This document shows positions 58,420 to 64,000 of a DNA stretch of 64,000 nt, piece after piece; position 1 is the first letter of the stretch, and each line of letters opens with the position of its first letter. The translations under genes were made by a program, and so were the position numbers. Location: positions 18,566,633 through 18,630,632 of the forward strand of contig NW_004454163.1 of assembly GCF_000283155.1 (NCBI RefSeq). The letters are read 5' to 3'. This stretch comes from Ceratotherium simum simum. Taxonomy: Eukaryota; Chordata; Mammalia; Perissodactyla; Rhinocerotidae. A model generated the notes under the pieces. It did not search any database. It was not told the origin of the DNA and saw nothing but the letters and a program-made list of their open reading frames with translations.

Positions 58420-58700
58420 CACTGCAAACATTTGCTGAGTGCTCTCCATGCTCCAGGGATCTCTGATGTGCTTTCTCATTGTCCCTGTGGAGTGCATGCT
58501 GTTATCTATCTCCCTGGGCGGCTGTCACCTTCTCAGTGAGACCTCCTGAATGCCCCGTCCCGCACTCCCCATCCCCCCCTCACTTCATTCTTCTCCACAG
58601 CGCTCCTCGCCCATATGCTTTATCTTGTGGTCTGCACCCTCCCTCTGGAGTGTAGGTTCCACTTGGGCACATCCAGGTGTTCATTAAATATTGGGTGAAG
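58420..58700 (+). repeat. L2 LINE 3' end
   Basis: 'accttctcagtgagacctcc', 'tgaatgccccgtcccgcact', 'tggagtgtaggttccacttg', 'gttcattaaatattgggtga' follow the sense L2 3' end. Confidence 0.65.
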
Positions 58701-58844
58701 GACTGAAGGAGCCCTGTCGTGCTCCTGTCCCAGAGGGACTCACCCCCAGCACCCCAGTCCAAAACCTGTGCCTCCTGCACAGGGGCTCACGTGAATTGAA
58801 CGCTATCTGAGCTTCGTGTCTGCGATATCAGAATCCACATAACT

Positions 58845-58975
58845 ATCCTGTATTGTTATTGTCGTTGGTCGTTTTCCAGATGAGAGAACTGAGATCAAAT
58901 ACCTTGCTCCAGATCACACGGCTTATAAACGGGGGAGTAGGGATTGGAACTCAGGAGCCCGACTCCTCCAGGACC
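58845..58975 (-). repeat. MIR SINE fragment
   Basis: 'ttccagatgagagaactgag', 'ccttgctccagatcacacgg' and 'gggattggaactcaggagcc' are reverse-complement MIR. Confidence 0.75.
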
Positions 58976-59719
58976 CCTTTGTGAGGGGTGACGAGGAGGA
59001 GGAAGACCCTTTTCTAACTCTTGGTGACTGTGGTCACGTACAGCAAGTGAGGGGTGAATGTCATTTCCTTTAATAAGCAAGAACAAGAAAATGGCTATCT
59101 TTTTTTTCCCCTCTACTGCTGAAGGCACTAAAAATGGAAAGACAGAAGAGAGAGAGGCCCCTACTGACACCTGAAAGAGGAAAAGATATGATTCTGACTT
59201 TTTTTTAATTGGAAAGGTTTCCAATGGCCTCCCCCTGTCCTGTGTCAGCTATCGAGGAGTGCGTACCTAGAAGAGCCCCTCGGCCTCTCCGGCCACCTCC
59301 CCCTCCTCCTGCAGTGCTTCCTCCCTCAGGACAAAAATAAGCGCCCATACAAAGAAGGAGACCAGGAGTCCTTCAATCCGTGGTTTCCTGTCTGAGGCGG
59401 CCAGCTAGCAAGGCCCGTAGGGACTGGGAACGTGCTCTGGGAGGCGAGCCCATTTTTACTTTTGTTGCTGGTGAGTCTTTTTACAAGAAATTATTATTTA
59501 GGGGGTGAAGACTTTTATTGGTGACACTAGGAAAGTTCTTAGGGAACAGGCAACTGGCTGAGTCTGGACTGGTTGTCACGCGGTCCCCAGGGGCGAGTAC
59601 ACTGCAGGGAGCTGGGACAGCAGGTGGCAAATGGCTTCGGGCTCCAGGGGGTCCAGGAAACATCTGCCTCCTCATGTGACAGCCTCCATTATCCAGAACA
59701 CGGCTAGGGTCTTAGACTA

Positions 59720-59942
59720 GGATCCGCAAACTGTGGTCCACAGACCAAACCCAGCCGAGCAGCCTGTTTCTGCAAATAAAGTTTTATTGTCACGCAGCGC
59801 CGTCCGTTCGTCTGCTCACGGTCCACAGCTGCATCTGCGCTGCAAGGCAGAGTTGCATAATTGCAACGTGGACCCGACCGCCTGCAAAGCCTAAAATATT
59901 TACTATCTGGCCCTTTACAGAAAACGTTTGCCAAACACTGAT
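59720..59942. repeat. hAT MITE with 8-bp target duplication
   Basis: GGATCCGCAAACTGTGGTCC at the left and GTTTGCCAAACACTGAT at the right are degenerate inverted ends, with 'aaataaagttttattgtcac' and 'ctaaaatatttactatctgg' inside. Flanks TTAGACTA (59712-59719) and CTAGACTA (59943-59950) are a near-perfect 8-bp duplication, the hAT hallmark. Confidence 0.8.
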
Positions 59943-60079
59943 CTAGACTATAAACAGAACAAAAGCCCTGAGAGTTAAAACAGGTGGTGAAAATCCTGAA
60001 ATTCATACACTGTGGTCATTGGACAGCCCTTCAGTTCAACACCCGGGACATCGTGCAGTTCATCCAAACTCATTCTCTT

Positions 60080-60210
60080 CCTGCTTCCGTTTCTTCGACT
60101 GTAAAATGGGGATCGTCCACCTGTTTGACTTACTTTCAAGGCTATGCCGAGGGTCAGAATATAAACCAGGTCATATAGCGACAGTTATTTGTAAACCGAA
60201 AAACACTCTG
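60080..60210 (+). repeat. MIR SINE fragment
   Basis: 'ttccgtttcttcgactgtaa', 'aatggggatcgtccacctgt' and 'aaggctatgccgagggtcag' follow the MIR core and 3' side. Confidence 0.6.
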
Positions 60211-62429
60211 CAGACGTGAGGTGGCCTTACTAAGTGGCCCCATTACTAGCGGAAACAAAGACAGAATGGTGACTTGACAGACAAGAAACGTGCTTGGGAG
60301 CCATCCAGCCGTCCCTTCTGGGGGTTTTTGTTTGGAGAAGGGAAGTGGGGGGAGGTAGAGATTCTGGTGAGTTTCCCCAGCTCCTTCTGAGGCTGAGATC
60401 TGAAAGAGTAACTGTCTACCTGCAGGGACCTTAGACAGAGACGTGCTGCCTCCCCAGCTGTGTCTGGAGCCTTCTTTGCCCACCCCATTCCTCTTACCTG
60501 TGTGACCTTACCTCTCCCCCGCCCAGATCTCCCCCCTCTTTCATGGCCCTCTTCATATTTGACTTCTTCCGGGAAACTGTCCCGAACGACTCAGACCACC
60601 CATCCTCAGAGATCTCATGGATGTTTGGAGGACCTGATTCTAGGCCACTTTTGAGATTCTCCGGCTGTTTCCTGCCTCTCATGTGTTTGTGCTTCCTGGA
60701 GGAGGCCGACCTCGAACTGGGCCCTGAGGGAGGCCAGGGAGGTGGATCTATAGAGAGAAAAGAGAAAGTGTGGCTTTAAGGGCTTCGGACATCAATGAGC
60801 AGTGGTTCAGAAAAAGTGGAGGCCACAGAGGTGGGGAGTCCAGGAGTCCAGAAAGGACGTTTCCATATGCAGAGAGTAGTTGGTGGAGGTCCTTGAGGCC
60901 TTGGGACTTGACCAAATAGGGACTCAACGGTATGTTCTTGAGCAGGGACGTGCATGATGGAAGGAGGATTAGGAAACTAAGGGCTAGGGCCTCAATCTTT
61001 ATGCCCTCCTCCTGGGACCCCTGGGGAATTCCTAGGATTGTACACATCTTCCCGCAATGGCCAGGAAAGGAAGTTTTGTTACTTTGTCAGGGATAGGCCA
61101 GGGTCCCTTAAGAACAGGACTTGACCCCGGTAGAGAGGTCATCTGATCCATGCCCTGCTTTGGGCCAGATCCTACCCAGAATCCTTTGCTGCATGCCAGA
61201 GGGCTTGATCAGTGGCTGGGAGGGAGCCCTTGGGGGTGGGGGAGTAGCGGGCCCAAGCGAGGCCAGACTGAGGAGCGCCTCCGTCGCGGCCCCGGCCAGG
61301 CCAAGGACCTCTCACAGAGAACAGGAGCTGCCCACCCAGCCGTGCTCGGGAGTGGCCTGGGTTTGGGAAAAGGAGGTCAGCAGAGACGCCAGGCACAGAG
61401 CGCTGTGAGCAGGCCCCACGCTGGCCTGCGGGGCCTCCCGACAGATGCTCAGAGGCAGGTCCACCCTCCTGCACACACACCCCCCAGCAGTGGCAGGGTC
61501 ACCTTGCCTGCAGCCCCATCATCCGTTCACAGAGCATTTTCCAGGGCTGGTTTAATGCCCCTGCTGTCTTGGTGATGCCCTGCTGACTTGGACCGGTCCT
61601 AATTGTGCAAGGCTGCACCCTGGTCTAGCACCTTTCCTCTTCTGTCCTTGGCCAGTGGCAGGAGCAGCTGAGACTGGGGGAAGAGGAAGGTGTTGCTAAG
61701 GGTGTGAAGCATCCATTATTCCTTTATTAGCCAGTGTGCCATTTCTGGTCGCGTTCTCCTTCCTGGCGGCGGTGAGCTTGGGGGCGGAGAAGCCCGGTTA
61801 TTTTTGTTCCCCCAACTTCTCACTGCAGAGGGGGCGGGAGCGGACGGGGCTACGTGCTCTCCAGCAGGCGTTTGTGAATGGGCCCCAGCTCCCAGGCCAC
61901 CCCGACGGCGGGCAGCCCCCCCAGGACAGGCTGACTCTCACTGGCTGGACATGGTTGTTTCTAGCATTGCAGTGGCCAGGCCGGAGGAAGCTTTCTTCTG
62001 GCCCAAGAACAATACCAGGGTCAGCCCGGGGACCTCCCTCCTACACCCTCTTCCTTCCATTGTGAGCCGCCACACAATCCCAGTCTGCTTGGCTCTGCAC
62101 AGCCTGAGGAGGGGGGTGGTGGTTGAGGGGAAGGCCCAGGAGAGATTAGCAATGTGTGCGACACCTTTAGTCGTCTGCCTCCACTTCCCAGGCTGGGCCA
62201 GGGTTCTGGAGGCAGCAGATGGACAGACAGACAAAGCAGATGTGAGTGGCTCTTGGGTCCTTGTTCTTTGCAAGCAGCTGCCAGCAGGGTGAGACCACTG
62301 GCTGGATGGCACCACTCCCTCCCCCTGCCCCCATTGAATCATAGCATGTCAGTGCTGGAAAAGGCCTACCCAGACCTTCTGCCCATCACCCCATTACACA
62401 GACAAGGAAACTGAGACCCAAAAGGTAAA

Positions 62430-62800
62430 GGTTTTACCAGACTTCTTATTGCCCTGCTTAAAATCTCTTCACTGATTCCCAAGGCCTATGGAAAAGCTCC
62501 ACACTTTCCTTTGTGCCCTCTGTGTCTGCTGGCCTTCCAGGCTTCTCTCTTGTGACTTCCAACTTGTGCTCTGGCCTTAAGACTAACTGATAGGCCCTTG
62601 ATCCAGCAGCACTGGTCCCTGCCTTAAATATCCTTCTTTCTTCATTTGCCTGCCTGCCGATTCTTCAAAGACCACTTGAAGGTCACCTCCTCTGTGCAGC
62701 CCTCCCTGATAACCCACATCCTTTTGGATTTACCTGGGCCCCTCCTGCACTTAGTATATACCCAGAGAAGGGCTTACCGCTCCGTGTCGTTAGTATGCAT
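62430..62800 (+). repeat. L2 LINE 3' segment
   Basis: 'ttgccctgcttaaaatctct', 'cactgattcccaaggcctat', 'gaccacttgaaggtcacctc', 'ctctgtgcagccctccctga' follow sense L2. Confidence 0.7.
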
Positions 62801-62892
62801 GTGTGTCTCTCCCTCACATGCACACCTCTCCCCACAACACACACTCCAAATCCTGGGGGCTGAAAACTTATTCACCTTTGCAACCCTTAGGA

Positions 62893-63070
62893 CAGTGGTT
62901 CTCAAAGTGTGGTCCCCAAACCAGCAGCCTCAGTATCACCTGGGAACTTGCTAGAAATGAAATTCTTGGGCCCCACTTCACTCCTACTGACCCAGAGACC
63001 AGTGGTCTGTGTTTTAACAAGCCCTCCCCTCCAGGCCATTCTGATGCACCCTCAAGTTTGAGAACCAGTG
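62893..63070 (+). repeat. MER5A-like hAT-Charlie element, full length
   Basis: CAGTGGTTCTCAAAGTGTGG to AAGTTTGAGAACCAGTG with clear inverted ends; 'gtgttttaacaagccctccc' inside. Confidence 0.85.
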
Positions 63071-63104
63071 CCTGAGGACCTTCTTGCAGGCAATTGGCTC
63101 TTAA

Positions 63105-63290
63105 TAATTTCTTTTTTTTTTCTTATTGAGATATATTTGACATGCAACACTGTGCAAGTTTAAGGTGTACAATATATTGGTTTGATACATTTATATTGCA
63201 ATATAAATGCCATTAACTAACATCTCCATTGTGTCACATAATTATCATTTCTTTTAGTATTGGAAACAATTAAGATCTAATCTGTTAGCA
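63105..63290 (-). mobile_element. LINE-1 3' UTR fragment
   Basis: 'cttattgagatatatttgac', 'gtttaaggtgtacaatatat', 'tggtttgatacatttatatt' and 'taacatctccattgtgtca' are reverse-complement L1 3' UTR. Confidence 0.8.
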
Positions 63291-64000
63291 AGTTTAATGT
63301 TTATAATGCAGTTTTGTTGTCTATCTTAATAATTTACTGAGTAATTGACATCATCTATCCCCTTCTATTTGCTGCCAAAATTTTTGGTTGTTTGTTTGCT
63401 CTTTACCATGATTTTGCTCAAAAGGAGGACAAAGAATCTTGCCCTATTTGACAACCAAGGATGTGGCTTTGCAAAGGGTTAAGTGATTCAGGAACGACAC
63501 AGTCCCCCAGAGTCTAGCACCTGCTCCCATCACTGGCTGTGCCCCAGATGGATGACCTGTTGGCCCCAACAGCCTTGGGTGAGTCCCTGCAGATTAGGGT
63601 TCCTGGGGGCTCATTACCTTCCTGCCCATCAAAGGTAGAAACCTCAGGACGGCCCCCAGTGACACTGCCCGTTTGCGGGTGGTCAGAGCCACACCTGGGG
63701 TGGAGATGTGGGGCAGCCTTCGTTCAGAGAAGGATGGAGAGCCCTGACCTGATCATTCTGACTCTTCTTGTCCCTCACTCCACTTCTGCGTGAAGATTTA
63801 CCACCCTCAGCATGTAGGGCGGCGGCTGATGGTGAAAGGATTTGTCCCTGAGCTCAGAGCCTCTGTCAACACAGGCAGTGACCCTGACGCATACTTGGTG
63901 GCAGGAGGAAGCTGACCTGGGGATAAAACAACAAACACTAGCTTCTGCCTACAAAGGGAATAATCAGAAGTTGATATTAAATAGACTATAAATAATAACG

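Larger units (their letters stand above)
48320..64000 (+). other. CTIF: CTIF intron after residue 169 (at least 15681 nt, partial)
   Basis: Starts with donor GTAGGT. The next CTIF coding segment (Arg/His-rich) was looked for in all frames and not found before 64000. Unassigned stretches: 48320-49105, 49870-51480, 52380-52540, 53290-53640, 53800-54390 (possibly more L2), 55130-58240 (unique, with CTCF motifs), 58980-59700, 60215-62330, 63300-64000. Confidence 0.9.

Noticed and set aside
63539..64000. Possible next CTIF exon near the window end
   Set aside because: No frame shows the expected Arg/His-rich CTIF continuation, and no acceptor/donor pair with matching phase is seen.

Overview
The window is vertebrate nuclear DNA, most likely from a perissodactyl (horse, rhinoceros or tapir group). 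Six copies of the tRNA-derived SINE ERE1, the hallmark SINE of that order, are present, together with mammal-wide MIR, L2, L1, hAT and LTR fossils. There is no bacterial-style operon, CRISPR array or phage. Almost all long open frames are chance frames in GC-rich intron or in repeats.

The only gene I can support is CTIF (CBP80/20-dependent translation initiation factor), on the plus strand. Five consecutive coding exons are visible: 11766-11973 (start codon at 11794), 25308-25379, 40438-40511, 41752-41856 and 48244-48319. All junctions are GT-AG, the phases match, and together they encode the first 169 residues without a stop. The start is fixed by an in-frame TGA 12 nt upstream and a strong start context. 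The arginine-rich middle and the C-terminal MIF4G domain expected for CTIF are not in the window, so they must lie beyond 64000. The promoter and 5' non-coding exon(s) lie before position 1 or were not recognised.

Layout: 1-11765 is the intron upstream of the start-codon exon (hAT, MIR, ERE1, L1 and LTR remnants plus GC-rich unique DNA). 11974-25307 is a 13.3 kb intron with an L1 3' end flanked by two ERE1 copies and an older L1 split by another ERE1. 25380-40437 is a 15.1 kb intron holding an internally deleted L1 that keeps its 5' UTR. 40512-41751 is a short intron with a polypurine tract. 41857-48243 is a 6.4 kb intron with an L1 split by a solo LTR and a (CA)21 microsatellite. 48320-64000 is the start of a long intron with an L1 5' region on the minus strand, another ERE1 and several hAT/LTR/L2 fossils.

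I found no undescribed biological system. The more interesting signals are regulatory or structural: CTCF-type motifs in a divergent arrangement (one overlapping a splice acceptor), a candidate recursive splice site, a low-copy duplicated element, an L1 deletion derivative, and a few motif-dense unique islands. All motif and repeat names come from reading the sequence and from memory of the families; none was checked by a search.
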